Shown here: piece after piece, positions 1-9,270 of the stretch
How the letters are laid out: every line of letters starts with the position of its first letter
How positions within the stretch are numbered: the first letter of the stretch is position 1
Assembly (NCBI GenBank): GCA_016124945.1
Contig: WGMT01000024.1
Coordinates: 1-64,000 of the forward strand
Source of the DNA: a bacterium
Lineage (GTDB): Bacteria; Chloroflexota; Anaerolineae; Caldilineales; Caldilineaceae
Length of the DNA stretch: 64,000 nucleotides
Direction: 5' to 3'
Position numbers and translations under genes: made by a program
The notes under the pieces: model-generated
Database searches by the model: none
What the model was told of the DNA's origin: nothing
What the model saw: only the letters and a program-made list of their open reading frames with translations

Positions 1-229
1 CCGCTTCGGTCAAATCCATGAACCTCTGTTGATTTTCATGTTTCTGACACGCTCCACCACACACTTTGTTCGGTGGGCCGACTGCTGATTTTATCGGAGA
101 CTCTCTTTGAAGTCAAATCGAGAACGCTTCAAATGTTTTTAGGTTTCTAGCCGTGATGATTGGCTGCGGAAATTCGGTTTGGTTTTGCCGCCATTCTAAC
201 AGGGTGATAGAATGATCAAAATAGAATGA
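1..229. other. Non-coding 3' flank of trmD
   Basis: No convincing gene lies here. The only structure I see is a 14-bp direct repeat (ATAGAATGATCAAA) at 207-220 and 221-234; the second copy runs through the trmD stop codon. The left edge may belong to a neighbouring gene outside the window. Confidence 0.5.
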
Positions 230-1126
230 TCAAATCGATGGTTTGGCACTTGTGTTCGGCCAGCCATGTTGAGCGAGGAATTGCCGATCTGCCTTTGACA
301 ACGACGACGCGATTTCGTCTAGTAGCTCAGGACGGCGTTCTATTGTCCGTAGTAAGGACTGTTCACGCCGCCAACGTTCGACGTGTCCATGATGGCCGCT
401 GAGCAGCACATCAGGGACATGTTCGCCACGAAAACTGAGCGGACGGGTATAGTGTGGCCCTTCCAGTAGGCCACCCAATCCTGGTGAGTGGCTGTCTTGA
501 TGGGCGCTAAGGGCATAACCTAGCGCCCCTGGCAGTAAACGGGTGACAGCGTCGACAATGACCATTGCCGCCAGCTCTCCACCGCTAATGACAAAGTCGC
601 CGATGCTGATTTCGTCGGTGACAAGGTGACGACGTACGCGCTCGTCGATGCCTTCGTAACGTCCGCAGATTAAGGCGATCCGGCGATGGGTGCTTAGCTC
701 GGCGGCAATATCCTGATTAAATGGGCGGCCCTGAGGCGACATGAGGATGACGGGGACATCGTCCGGCAATAGCGGGGAATCGTTCTGGTCCCAAAAAGGC
801 AGGTTAGAAAACGCGTCTACAGTAGGAAGAGACCAGCCGCTTGGACGACTGAGGACAGTTTCGACGGCGCGGAAGATCGGCTCCGGCTTCATGATCATAC
901 CTCCGCCACCACCGTAGGGGGTGTCGTCGCAAACGTGGTGACGGTCGGTGGTGTAGGCGCGGATATCGTGTAGCGCAATAGACAGCAGTTCTTTTTCCTG
1001 AGCGCGCTTAAGGATACTTTCGCCAAACGGTCCTGCAAACATGGCCGGAAAGAGCGTGAAGATATCAAAGTGTAGCGTTTGTAAGGCTTCTTCGTAAGCT
1101 TCGGAAGGCGCAGATTGGTCGACCAC
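230..1126 (-). CDS. trmD: tRNA (guanine-37-N1)-methyltransferase TrmD
   Basis: This SPOUT-class enzyme transfers a methyl group from S-adenosylmethionine to N1 of G37 in tRNAs and prevents frameshifting. The trefoil-knot signatures are all present: HFDIFTLFP at residue 19, [11 protein letters not shown] at 71, PQGRPFNQ at 131, [12 protein letters not shown] at 153 and [10 protein letters not shown] at 176. At 298 residues it is longer than the usual ~250: there is an 18-residue N-terminal tail before the conserved start region and an insertion near 95-118. The only in-frame start upstream of the conserved core is GTG at 1126, which overlaps the divergent peptidase gene by 12 bp. In many bacteria trmD sits beside rplS; here rplS is about 9 kb away. 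Confidence 0.95.
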   Translation of the reverse strand: MVDQSAPSEAYEEALQTLHFDIFTLFPAMFAGPFGESILKRAQEKELLSIALHDIRAYTTDRHHVCDDTPYGGGGGMIMKPEPIFRAVETVLSRPSGWSLPTVDAFSNLPFWDQNDSPLLPDDVPVILMSPQGRPFNQDIAAELSTHRRIALICGRYEGIDERVRRHLVTDEISIGDFVISGGELAAMVIVDAVTRLLPGALGYALSAHQDSHSPGLGGLLEGPHYTRPLSFRGEHVPDVLLSGHHGHVERWRREQSLLRTIERRPELLDEIASSLSKADRQFLAQHGWPNTSAKPSI

Positions 1127-2878
1127 TCAAGGTTTTTCCATCATTTGACGGTTTATATTGTTGTGTCGCTTCAGCGAGCTGTGTTGGCGGCCGATGCGCT
1201 TTACCGCTCTACTGCGTTTTACCGCAAAACGCGGCTACACCAACGGTTGCGCAGTGGCTCGTGGGGCAGACGTCTTCCTAGCATCCAACGAGGCATCGAC
1301 TGGATTGGCGGCGGCGTTGACAGGCTGATTGTAGCACAGGGGCTATCACCCGAGAAGCTGCTCGCTCAATCGGATCCACTGACGCCTATACAAAGAAGTG
1401 CGGCGACGCTGTTACAGGTGACGTTGGCCTGCGCCTGCGTGGTGGTGATCTGGCTAAACTGGCCCCAATCGGCGGCTGCCCCAATTGTGGATACAGATCG
1501 AATGCGCGCAGTCGGTGCAGCGGCAGATGCTGTGGACTCTGATGCGCCTTTATCGGCCGGGGAGACAATTCTTCAGATCCCTGTAAAAAACGCAGTTACC
1601 CCAGTGGAAAGTGTGGTTGAAGGCGCTCAGACGTCATCGGTGGTGCTGATCGGTGAACAAACGGATGCAAAACCGAATGTGGAGACGCTACTTGCCCAGA
1701 TGACGGCAAACACCACCGGTGATGACAGCGCCGATCCTGCGAATGATGTTTCGCCTTTAAATGTGAGCACATTGGCGCCGCTTTCTGAACAAATTTCCGC
1801 CACAGAAAGTGCTGTTGAATCTGGTGCGGTGAACCCTGAAATCGTTGAGCCGGAAACCGAATTGCCCCAGGACAGTGCCTCTGCTGCGATTCTAAGTCGG
1901 CTGGAAGCAGCCATTGCCAAAGCGTTAGAAGACGCTGCAACGGAGACTGAAAATGCGCCTCAGGATAATCTAGTGGTGGTGGAGCCCCAGTTTCAGCCCC
2001 AGTCGCAGGAGCCTCAGCCTCAAGCCGTTGCGCCGTCTTCAACGTACCCGTTCGCCACTGTGTTGGGGCCGGAATGGGAGAGTTTTACGCCGCTTTCGTC
2101 TGAAGAGATCGACCACTATTGGCTGGGCTTGGCCTTCCCTGCCGGCTATAACCAATTCTACAGCCCAAGTTATCAGTTCGGCAGTACCGCAGGTGGCAGA
2201 TACCGCCCCCATCACGGCGTGGACATATCTAATCCACTGGGCACGCCGGTGATTGCAATGGCCGGCGGCGAGGTGATCCATGCCGGGCCCGACAATCCAA
2301 CCTTGTTGGGGCCGTACAACAATTTTTACGGCAATAGCGTCGTGGTGCGCCTGGAGCGCACATTGCCCACACCTGAGGGCGAAAAAGAGGTCTTTTTGCT
2401 GTATGGACACCTCAACGAAGTCTTCGCCGAGCGAGGACAGCGCCTGAACCCGGGCGATTCAGTGGGCACAGTGGGCATGACTGGCATTGCCATCGGTCCG
2501 CATCTGCATGTAGAGATCCGAGTAGGGCAGAACAGCTACATGACAGCCGTGAATCCAGTTCTCTGGATGCAGCCGCCCAGGGGTACAGGTTCTGTGGCGA
2601 TCCGGCTGCTCAACGCGCAAGGACAGTCTTGGGCGGGGGCACGGGTAAGTCTGCTTCGCTACGAAGGCGAAAGCGCTCGTTGGGTACGCACTGTGGAGAC
2701 TTACCGTAGCGAAGAACGGTTACGTGGTAATCCACTTTGGGGCGAAAACGGGGCTGCGTCTAATCTCACTGCCGGGGCCTATTACATCGCTGCTGAGATA
2801 AACGGCGAAAAGGTGGGCCAGAACATTGTCGTCGAAGACGGCAAGACGACCTTTGTGGAGTTACGGACGCAACAGTAA
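1115..2878 (+). CDS. Membrane-anchored M23 (LytM-type) peptidase
   Basis: Predicted zinc metallopeptidase acting on peptidoglycan cross-links outside the membrane. One transmembrane helix lies at about residues 96-116, followed by a long acidic low-complexity linker (about 130-310). The M23 catalytic domain follows, with H366 and D370 (HHGVD) and H463-x-H465 (HLH) as the zinc and catalytic residues. The C-terminal ~100 residues look like a beta-sandwich (carboxypeptidase-regulatory type); that part is inference. The TTG start at 1115 has a GGAAGG ribosome-binding site 7 bases upstream; GTG 1163 is an alternative. The stop overlaps the rnhA start (TAATG), so the two are probably translationally coupled. 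Confidence 0.88.
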   Translation: MVDHSRFFHHLTVYIVVSLQRAVLAADALYRSTAFYRKTRLHQRLRSGSWGRRLPSIQRGIDWIGGGVDRLIVAQGLSPEKLLAQSDPLTPIQRSAATLLQVTLACACVVVIWLNWPQSAAAPIVDTDRMRAVGAAADAVDSDAPLSAGETILQIPVKNAVTPVESVVEGAQTSSVVLIGEQTDAKPNVETLLAQMTANTTGDDSADPANDVSPLNVSTLAPLSEQISATESAVESGAVNPEIVEPETELPQDSASAAILSRLEAAIAKALEDAATETENAPQDNLVVVEPQFQPQSQEPQPQAVAPSSTYPFATVLGPEWESFTPLSSEEIDHYWLGLAFPAGYNQFYSPSYQFGSTAGGRYRPHHGVDISNPLGTPVIAMAGGEVIHAGPDNPTLLGPYNNFYGNSVVVRLERTLPTPEGEKEVFLLYGHLNEVFAERGQRLNPGDSVGTVGMTGIAIGPHLHVEIRVGQNSYMTAVNPVLWMQPPRGTGSVAIRLLNAQGQSWAGARVSLLRYEGESARWVRTVETYRSEERLRGNPLWGENGAASNLTAGAYYIAAEINGEKVGQNIVVEDGKTTFVELRTQQ

Positions 2879-3387
2879 TGGCCGAATTATCCCTGGTGAC
2901 AATTTATACCGACGGTGCTTGTTCTGGAAACCCAGGCCCGGGCGGCTGGGCGGCGGTTTTGCAGTATGGCGAGCACGAAAAGGAACTGAGTGGAGGTTTC
3001 CGCGACACCACCAACAACCGCATGGAGTTACGCGCTGCTGTAGAATCACTCAACGCGCTCAAACGTCCGTGTCGGGTAAACCTGTACACCGATAGCAGCT
3101 ACCTGCGCGATGGGATCACTAAGTGGGTCCACGGTTGGCAGCGCAACGGCTGGCGCACTGCTGCCAAACAGCCGGTGAAGAACCAGGATTTGTGGAAGGC
3201 GCTGCTCGAAGCCGTTGCCCGACACCAGGTCAATTGGCATTGGACCAAAGGTCACGCCGGTGACGAACTCAACGAACGCGCCGATACGCTCGCCACCAGT
3301 GCAGCGCAACAGGTGACGGCGGCGGATCCGGCGGATGTTGAGGCGACGGATTCGCCGCTGGATTCGACGCCGGATACGCTGCTCTAG
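2878..3387 (+). CDS. rnhA: Ribonuclease HI
   Basis: Cleaves the RNA strand of RNA-DNA hybrids (R-loops, primer remnants) in the cytoplasm. The full catalytic set is visible: D12 in [16 protein letters not shown]50 in NNRME, D72 in LYTDSSYL, and H126/D136 in [13 protein letters not shown]. The basic handle helix ([11 protein letters not shown]) is present as in the E. coli enzyme. About 25 extra acidic residues follow the core and are not part of the conserved fold. The ATG overlaps the stop of the upstream M23 peptidase by one base. A large hairpin follows directly downstream. Confidence 0.96.
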   Translation: MAELSLVTIYTDGACSGNPGPGGWAAVLQYGEHEKELSGGFRDTTNNRMELRAAVESLNALKRPCRVNLYTDSSYLRDGITKWVHGWQRNGWRTAAKQPVKNQDLWKALLEAVARHQVNWHWTKGHAGDELNERADTLATSAAQQVTAADPADVEATDSPLDSTPDTLL

Positions 3388-3396
3388 CAGATGCGA

Positions 3397-3470
3397 TTAG
3401 GTGATTGAGAGATTAGGCGATTTCAGATCGTGTACACGATCTAAAATCGCCTAATCTCTCAATCGCTTAA
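3397..3470. repeat. Long near-perfect palindrome, GATTAGGCGATT family
   Basis: A 74-nt inverted repeat centred on the 18-bp perfect palindrome at 3425-3442; only about three positions are mismatched or wobble. It sits between rnhA and the DUF2087 gene. The same words (GATTAGGCGATTT, CAGATCG) recur in the palindrome at 5523-5604 and in a decayed copy at 33564-33618. Confidence 0.9.
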
Positions 3471-3503
3471 CCTCCACTCTCTCTTCAATCGAAAGCACTC
3501 GAC

Positions 3504-4040
3504 ATGAACCTCTCCGCGCTCTGCAAACTCCTGCTCGATGAGGATCGGCTACGGCTGATCGGTCTCCTTGCGCTAGGACCGTTAAGCCAGACCGATTTGA
3601 TGGCGAAGTCTTCGATGAAGGCGGGCGTGCTGGCGCGGCATCTTTACCAACTTCAAGAAGCGCGCTTGATCGGCCAACAGCGCCTCGACGGCCTCGATCA
3701 CTTTGTCCTCAATGTGGATCGAGTTCAAGAACTAAAGCGTCAACTCTTTGCAGCGCCTGTGGAAGAAAAACCACAAAGCGAGGAAGATCAGGTGCTCAGC
3801 CGCTTTGTTGAAAATGATCGACTGACCCAATTGCCCACCCAACACCCCAAACTGTTGATCGTCCTTGATTGGCTGGTGCAGGAGTTCCACCCCGGCGTCG
3901 ACTACCCTGAACGTGCCGTCAACGAGATCCTCGACAAGCACGCATCAGATTATGCCACTTTGCGCCGCATGTTGGTCGACTACCAATTCCTGACGCGGAG
4001 CGGAGGAATTTATCGACGTGTTGAGGCGCAAGACGCGTAG
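3504..4040 (+). CDS. ArsR-like HTH regulator with DUF2087 domain
   Basis: Probable cytoplasmic transcription factor. Residues 1-70 read as a winged helix-turn-helix of ArsR type (LLALGPLSQTDLMAKS...GVLARHLYQLQEARL). Residues ~105-175 match DUF2087: YPERAVNEILDKH, DYATLRRMLVDYQFLTR and IYRRV are typical. A charged linker separates the two. DUF2087 proteins are usually one-component regulators; no ligand or target can be read from the sequence. It stands alone between two intergenic hairpins. Confidence 0.85.
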   Translation: MNLSALCKLLLDEDRLRLIGLLALGPLSQTDLMAKSSMKAGVLARHLYQLQEARLIGQQRLDGLDHFVLNVDRVQELKRQLFAAPVEEKPQSEEDQVLSRFVENDRLTQLPTQHPKLLIVLDWLVQEFHPGVDYPERAVNEILDKHASDYATLRRMLVDYQFLTRSGGIYRRVEAQDA

Positions 4041-4061
4041 CGCGGCTGTTTGCTTGTAAAA

Positions 4062-4109
4062 AGATGATGGGATGATGGACTATCACCATCTCCCATCATT
4101 CCATCATCT
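4062..4109. repeat. Hairpin of GATGATGGGAT words
   Basis: Inverted repeat with 17-nt arms (4062-4078 and 4093-4109) and one wobble, between the DUF2087 gene and the sulfatase. Related hairpins occur at 29457-29505 and 40517-40577. If the sulfatase were started at 4072 this repeat would be translated, which argues for the later start. Confidence 0.85.
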
Positions 4110-4143
4110 CCTAACCCACACGACCTTTTTAAGGAGAGCCCCT

Positions 4144-5496
4144 ATGTCCTCACCCAACGTGATCGTCTTTTTCACCGATCAACAGCGCTGGGACACCACC
4201 GGCGTTCATGGCAATCCACTGGATCTGACACCCAATTTCGACCGCATGGCCCAACGCGGTACACACGTCTACAATTCTTTTACCATCCAACCTGTGTGTG
4301 GGCCGGCACGCTCGTGCCTGCAAACCGGCTTGTATGCCACGCAGACAGGCTGCTTCCGCAATGGCATCCCCCTGCCCACGGACATGCGCACCCTGGCCCA
4401 CCACTTCAACGACGCCGGCTACACCACCGGCTACATCGGCAAGTGGCACCTGGCAGACAGCGAAAGCGCTGGCCCTGTACGCGAGGAACAACGGGGCGGC
4501 TACGACTACTGGCTGGCCTCGAATCTGCTCGAATTCACGTCTGACGCCTACGACATGGTGATGTATGACAACGACGGCAAGGCGGTAAAGATGCCGGGCT
4601 ACCGCGTCGACGCACAGACCGACGCCGTGATCCGCTATGTGGACGCCCACCAACACGATCCGTTCTTCCTCTTCGTTTCGTACATTGAACCGCACCACCA
4701 GAACCACGTGGACGATTACCCGCCCCCCGACGGTTACCGCGAACGCTACGCCGGTCGGTGGACGCCGCCGGATTTGGCTGCGTTAGGCGGCTCCACACAG
4801 GCGCACCTGGGTGGCTACTTTGGCATGGTCAAGCGGCTAGACGAAGCGCTGGGCCGTCTACTTGACGCGCTGAAAAGTCTGGGGATGGACGAAAATACCA
4901 TCATCCTGTTTACGTCGGATCATGGCAATCACTTCAAAACGCGCAACGGGGAATACAAACGATCTTGCCACGAAGCGTCGATTCGGGTGCCCACTGCCAT
5001 CTGTGGGCCAGGCTTCGAGAGCGGTGGACAGATTCGCGAGTTGGTGAGTCTGGTCGATCTGCCGCCCACGCTGCTCGATGCCGCCGGCATCCCCGTCCCC
5101 GCCGAGATGGCTGGGCGCTCGATTCTACCGTTGGTGCGCAAAGAAAAAGACGCCGGCTGGCCCGAAGAAGTCTTTATTCAGATCAGCGAATCGCAGGTAG
5201 GCCGCGCCGTGCGCACACAACGCTGGAAATATTGTGTCACTGCGCCGGACAAGAGCGGCTGGGCCGACGCAGGATCAGATCACTACGAGGATCAATTTCT
5301 CTACGATCTCCAGGCAGATCCCCATGAACTGACCAATCTGATCGGTCTCGAATCGCACAAAGAAGTCGTCGACGTGCTGCGCCAACGTCTTTTCCAGCGC
5401 ATGCAAGCCGTGGGCGAAAGTGTCCCCACCCTCGCGGACGCACCGTCGCTGCCCGCCGGTCAGCGCAAGGTGACGTCGGCAGAGGCCAGATCGTGA
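4144..5496 (+). CDS. Sulfatase (alkaline-phosphatase superfamily, type I)
   Basis: Predicted hydrolase of sulfate esters. The CxPxR signature is present as C52-G-P-A-R56, where the cysteine would be converted to formylglycine by a maturase. Metal ligands include D12 (FFTDQQRWD) and the DHG triad region in LFTSDHGNHF; GYIGKWHLA is the second sulfatase signature. The protein has about 450 residues. No signal peptide is seen, so it may act in the cytoplasm or be exported without a classical leader. ATG 4144 is preferred because AAGGAG lies 7 bases upstream; the in-frame ATG at 4072 lies within a hairpin repeat. The substrate cannot be told from the sequence. Confidence 0.92.
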   Translation: MSSPNVIVFFTDQQRWDTTGVHGNPLDLTPNFDRMAQRGTHVYNSFTIQPVCGPARSCLQTGLYATQTGCFRNGIPLPTDMRTLAHHFNDAGYTTGYIGKWHLADSESAGPVREEQRGGYDYWLASNLLEFTSDAYDMVMYDNDGKAVKMPGYRVDAQTDAVIRYVDAHQHDPFFLFVSYIEPHHQNHVDDYPPPDGYRERYAGRWTPPDLAALGGSTQAHLGGYFGMVKRLDEALGRLLDALKSLGMDENTIILFTSDHGNHFKTRNGEYKRSCHEASIRVPTAICGPGFESGGQIRELVSLVDLPPTLLDAAGIPVPAEMAGRSILPLVRKEKDAGWPEEVFIQISESQVGRAVRTQRWKYCVTAPDKSGWADAGSDHYEDQFLYDLQADPHELTNLIGLESHKEVVDVLRQRLFQRMQAVGESVPTLADAPSLPAGQRKVTSAEARS

Positions 5497-5522
5497 CAGC
5501 CGAATGAAGGCGCGGTCAACTT

Positions 5523-5604
5523 GAGATTAGGCGATTGAGGGATTGGGGCATTTCAGATCGGGTACCCGATCTGAAATGCCCCAATCCCTCAATCGCCTAA
5601 TCTC
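5523..5604. repeat. 82-bp perfect palindrome
   Basis: Every base from 5523 to 5604 pairs with its partner around the centre at 5563/5564 (GGGT|ACCC). There is no loop and no mismatch. It lies between the sulfatase stop and the EEP gene start and shares its sequence words with 3397-3470. Confidence 0.97.
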
Positions 5605-5649
5605 CCCCCAATCACCAATCACCCATCACGACCCCCCAATTACTCCTTT

Positions 5650-6720
5650 ATGAAACGACTAATCGATTTTTTTGCTGGTTCAATTGTCCTGTGGCTGGCG
5701 TTATGGCGACTGGTGGGCGATGCCAATGGCTGGCTGGCACTGGCGAATGCGTGGGCCTTCTGGCTGCTGTTGAAAGGCGTCCCATTGGGGACGGTTGCCC
5801 TGTGGCGACGTTCAAAGGTGTTGGCTCTCCTGTGGGCCGTGGGCGCGGGGACATTTTTCGTCGGGCGTTACCGGCCGCTGTTGGCGCGACTACGGCCATC
5901 CTATCCCCGTGAACCCATCGCTGGGGATCGGCTGAAGGTTGTCAGTGCTAATCTGCTCAACGAATCACGCAATCTCGACGAGCCGACACAGGCACTCCTC
6001 GACTTGGACGCCGATCTACTGCTCTTCCAGGAGTGTATTCAAAGCCACTGCGAGCAACTGGAATGCACGTTGGCACAACGGTACGCGTACCGGGCATGGG
6101 TTCCGTATCTGCCCAGCAACATGGGGTTAGGCATCGTCAGTCGCCTGCCCTTCGCCATTACCGGCATTTGGCAGGACATCGGGCTGGAACCCTACGCTTT
6201 GCGCGCCGAAGTGGCCCTGCCCGGCGGCCCATTCGACGTCTACTGCATCCACTTTATCTCACCCAACCACCAGATCCGCCGCTGGGGACCGACCCGGCTG
6301 TTGCGTACTCGCGAACAGCAGATCCGTACTGTATTACGGGAGATCCAGAGCCGCCAACGGCCTGTCATCATTGCCGGGGATTGGAACAGCACCGAAGGCG
6401 CTGACAGCTACCGTTGGACTTCTGCTCAGCTTGTAGACGGCTGGCATGAAGGGGGCGACGGCCCCGGCTGGACGTGGCAGCGTCTTCTCTTGGGCCAAGA
6501 TGTACCACCCCTGCTCCGCCTCGACTACCTCTTTCATACAGGAATGACTCGTCCTCGCGCTGTGCAGGTGACGAAAATGCAATCTCTCCGTGATCCACGA
6601 ATCGGCTCGGATCACTGTCCTATTGTCGCCGACCTCGTCGTTACTCAGACACAAAGAGCCCAGACACAAAGAGCCCAGACACAAAGAGCCCAGACACAAA
6701 GAGCCCAGACACAAAGATAG
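5650..6720 (+). CDS. Membrane-anchored endonuclease/exonuclease/phosphatase (EEP) family protein
   Basis: Two to three hydrophobic segments fill residues 8-80, followed by an EEP-fold catalytic domain. The family motifs are visible: VVSANLLNES, LLLFQE (metal-binding Glu), IAGDWNSTEGADSYR, RLDYLFHTG and SDHCPIVADL with the catalytic Asp-His pair. Such DNase I-like domains hydrolyse phosphodiesters in DNA or phospholipids; the substrate is not predictable, and the membrane anchor argues against a housekeeping DNA-repair role. The last ~25 residues are an in-frame tandem repeat of T-Q-R-A-Q encoded by a 15-bp array at 6646-6720 that also supplies the stop codon. Confidence 0.87.
   Translation: MKRLIDFFAGSIVLWLALWRLVGDANGWLALANAWAFWLLLKGVPLGTVALWRRSKVLALLWAVGAGTFFVGRYRPLLARLRPSYPREPIAGDRLKVVSANLLNESRNLDEPTQALLDLDADLLLFQECIQSHCEQLECTLAQRYAYRAWVPYLPSNMGLGIVSRLPFAITGIWQDIGLEPYALRAEVALPGGPFDVYCIHFISPNHQIRRWGPTRLLRTREQQIRTVLREIQSRQRPVIIAGDWNSTEGADSYRWTSAQLVDGWHEGGDGPGWTWQRLLLGQDVPPLLRLDYLFHTGMTRPRAVQVTKMQSLRDPRIGSDHCPIVADLVVTQTQRAQTQRAQTQRAQTQRAQTQR
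6646..6720 (+). repeat. 15-bp tandem array within the 3' end of the EEP gene
   Basis: Five copies of CAGACACAAAGAGCC, the last changed so that it ends in TAG. The unit is a multiple of three, so the frame is kept and the protein gains a TQRAQ tail. A second 15-bp array with the related core ACACAGAGC (minus strand) lies at 31961-32020. Confidence 0.95.
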
Positions 6721-6878
6721 GTAACAAACCGTACCGATGTCCGGTCCACGAGAAGCATGGTGTCGCTACTATGGTTTTCGTGGACACGTTTTTTCAGAAA
6801 TTGTCCACGGATTACACGGATTTATAGGATTCAGAAGGAGAGATGCCTTCTCCTACCGTCACCAAAGGACACTTGACT

Positions 6879-8081
6879 ATGAAGTCTTCCCCGATGACGC
6901 ACCTTTTCCATTTGTCCAGTGAGATTGGTCCTCGACCCGGTGGATCGGCGGCGAATGAGACGGCGGCGCAGTACATTGAGCATGTTCTCAGTCGCTGCGG
7001 CTTTTCGGTGGAACGACAGACTTTCACCTGCCCAACCTGGGTTGTCTACGAAACCTATCTTGAGGTGAACGGGGAATGGGTGCCGGCGGCGGTCAATCCG
7101 TACTCGCCGCCGTGCGATGTCACAGGGGCGGTGGTGCCGGTGGGGACGCTGGCCGAACTGAATGCTGCTGATTTGAGCGGACAGATTGCGCTGCTTTACG
7201 GACATCTGGTGCGGCGACCGCTGCCCTGCAAAGCGTGGACATTCAAGAGCGAAGACGAAGCCCGCACCGTAGAATTGCTCGAAGCGAAACAGCCGGCAGC
7301 CATCATCGCCGTGCAGTCGCGCTTCGGCGACCTGGAACGGCTGATCGAAGACGCCGATCTGCCCATCCCATCGGTGACGGTGACGGCGCAGGTCGGGTTG
7401 CCGCTGCTCAAGCGTCCTGACGCGGTGGCCTATCTGCGCATTCGCAGCACAAGCGCAGTGGGCGAAACGTCGAACATTATCGCCCGCCGGCCCGGTTCCC
7501 AGCCTGGACGGGTGCTGCTCTGTGCTCACTACGACACCAAGTACGACACCCCGGGCGCAGCGGACAACGGCAGCGGCGTGTCTGTCCTTTTGGCGGCGGC
7601 GGAACGGCTGAGCGCAGAAACGCCTACCTACGACCTGGAAGTCGTCGCCTTCACCAACGAAGAGTATCTGCCTGTCGGCAGCGCTGTCTATCTAGAGCGG
7701 CTGGGCGACGGCGTGGATGCAGCAATGGCCGAACTACAGGCGGTGATCAACTGCGACCGCGTCGGCTGTGCACTGGGCGTAAACAGTATCACCACGCTTG
7801 CCGCCAGCGACGACTTCCGCAGCGCCCTGGACGAACTGGTGCAGCGCTATCCTGGCGTAACCTGGGTCGATCCGTGGATCGAGAGCGATCACGCCTTCTT
7901 CGCCTTCCGCGGCGTCCCCTGTATTGCGCTGAGCAACAGCGGCGCACCCCACTGGGATCACCTACGCGGCGACACCCTCGACTGGATCAGCCCGGCGCGG
8001 CTCGATGAAGCCACATCCCTGGTCTGCGACGCCGTCCACTGCCTGCAATGCAAACCCCGCGGTTGGGGGCGAGAGAACTAG
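6879..8081 (+). CDS. M28-family zinc aminopeptidase
   Basis: Predicted metallopeptidase of the M28 family (aminopeptidase Y/S type). The co-catalytic zinc motifs are in order: HYDTKYDTPGAADNGSG (His and bridging Asp), TNEEYLPVGS (catalytic Glu-Glu) and ESDHAFFAFRGVP...HWDH (last ligands). A PA-like insert (about residues 75-175) precedes the catalytic part. No signal peptide is seen. ATG 6879 has AAGGA nine bases upstream; ATG 6843 is also in frame but its GGAG is only two bases away. The gene is followed by an amidohydrolase on the same strand after 112 bp. Confidence 0.88.
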   Translation: MKSSPMTHLFHLSSEIGPRPGGSAANETAAQYIEHVLSRCGFSVERQTFTCPTWVVYETYLEVNGEWVPAAVNPYSPPCDVTGAVVPVGTLAELNAADLSGQIALLYGHLVRRPLPCKAWTFKSEDEARTVELLEAKQPAAIIAVQSRFGDLERLIEDADLPIPSVTVTAQVGLPLLKRPDAVAYLRIRSTSAVGETSNIIARRPGSQPGRVLLCAHYDTKYDTPGAADNGSGVSVLLAAAERLSAETPTYDLEVVAFTNEEYLPVGSAVYLERLGDGVDAAMAELQAVINCDRVGCALGVNSITTLAASDDFRSALDELVQRYPGVTWVDPWIESDHAFFAFRGVPCIALSNSGAPHWDHLRGDTLDWISPARLDEATSLVCDAVHCLQCKPRGWGREN

Positions 8082-8193
8082 AGCGCATCCTATCTCCCCC
8101 TTCATGCCCTGCGTGAAACGTTTGACAATCCTCTGCCGTGATTCTATAGTTCGATGACTTCGGCCATCCTATCCACCCCACCGGCGAGGACTC

Positions 8194-9174
8194 ATGATTA
8201 TTGATGCTCACATTCACTACGGCGACGACCACCCGGATTTCCTGGCGTTGCTCGATAGGGAAGCGCTCAAACTGCTCAACATCTGCGTCGCCCATGTCGA
8301 CAATGAATGGTCTGATTGGTATGGGCAGGCGGAACGCTACCGCATGTTGACCGAACAACTGCCGCAGCGTTTTGCCTGGTGCACCACCTTCGACCTGCCC
8401 CGTTTCGACGATCCCAACTACGTGGACGACGTCATCGCGCAATTGGATCGCGATTTCGATGCCGGTGCGGTGGCATGCAAGGTGTGGAAAAACGTGGGCA
8501 TGGAGGTAAAGACGCCCGACGGCGACTTCTTCATGGTGGATGATCCACTGCTCGATCCTATCTTCGAACACATCGCCAAACGAGGACGGACGCTGCTCAC
8601 CCACATTGCCGAACCGCTGGCCTGTTGGCAGCCCCTGGATGAGAACAACCCCCATTACGGCTATTACAGCCGCAACCCACAATGGCACATGTACAATCGC
8701 CCCGAATTCCCTTCGCACGAACGTTTGATGGACGCACGGGATCACATGGTGGAGAAGCACCCCGCTCTACGTGTTGTCGGCGCACACTTCGGCAGCCTGG
8801 AATACGACGTCGACGCCGTGGCGACGCGCCTGGACCGTTACCCCAACTTTGCCGTGGATATCTCCGCCCGCCTGCTAGACATCGCCATCCAAGACAGCGA
8901 CAAAGTGCGCCAGTTCTTTATTGACTACGCCGACCGTATCCTCTTTGGCACTGATGTGGTTATGCGCACGCCCTTGTCGAGCATGGACGACGTCACCCGG
9001 TCCCACGCATTGCAGACACTCAAAGAGGTCTACCAGATGCACTTCGCCTACTTCGAGCGCAGCGACATGGTAACCGTGCGCGGCCGATCCACACGCGGGA
9101 TCGATCTCCCCGGCGACGTGCTGACCAAGTTCTACCGCACCAATGCAGAGACTTGGTATCCTGGGCTCACCTGA
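8194..9174 (+). CDS. Amidohydrolase-family (amidohydrolase 2) protein
   Basis: TIM-barrel metal-dependent hydrolase. The HxH pair on the first strand is H6/H8 (IIDAHIHYG); later barrel ligands are H137 (LTHIAEP), H198 (VVGAHFGS) and D254 (LFGTDVV). The pattern resembles the amidohydrolase 2 group, which includes decarboxylases and lactone hydrolases. The specific substrate is unknown. GAGGACTC precedes the ATG at good spacing. It is probably cytoplasmic, with no signal peptide. Confidence 0.85.
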   Translation: MIIDAHIHYGDDHPDFLALLDREALKLLNICVAHVDNEWSDWYGQAERYRMLTEQLPQRFAWCTTFDLPRFDDPNYVDDVIAQLDRDFDAGAVACKVWKNVGMEVKTPDGDFFMVDDPLLDPIFEHIAKRGRTLLTHIAEPLACWQPLDENNPHYGYYSRNPQWHMYNRPEFPSHERLMDARDHMVEKHPALRVVGAHFGSLEYDVDAVATRLDRYPNFAVDISARLLDIAIQDSDKVRQFFIDYADRILFGTDVVMRTPLSSMDDVTRSHALQTLKEVYQMHFAYFERSDMVTVRGRSTRGIDLPGDVLTKFYRTNAETWYPGLT

Positions 9175-9270
9175 GAAATTTTCCACAGATGACTGCACTG
9201 CAAAAAGCAGAAATGCTACCACGGAGGAGACGGATTCAAAGGATTTATTAAATTTGTGGAGGAGTTCCCT

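Noticed and set aside
64..120. Possible tRNA or leader RNA at the left edge
   Set aside because: No acceptor stem, TPsiC arm or anticodon arm could be drawn.
6737..6922. 61-residue frame between the EEP and M28 genes
   Set aside because: No ribosome-binding site, no motif, and it overlaps the ribosome-binding site and start of the M28 peptidase.
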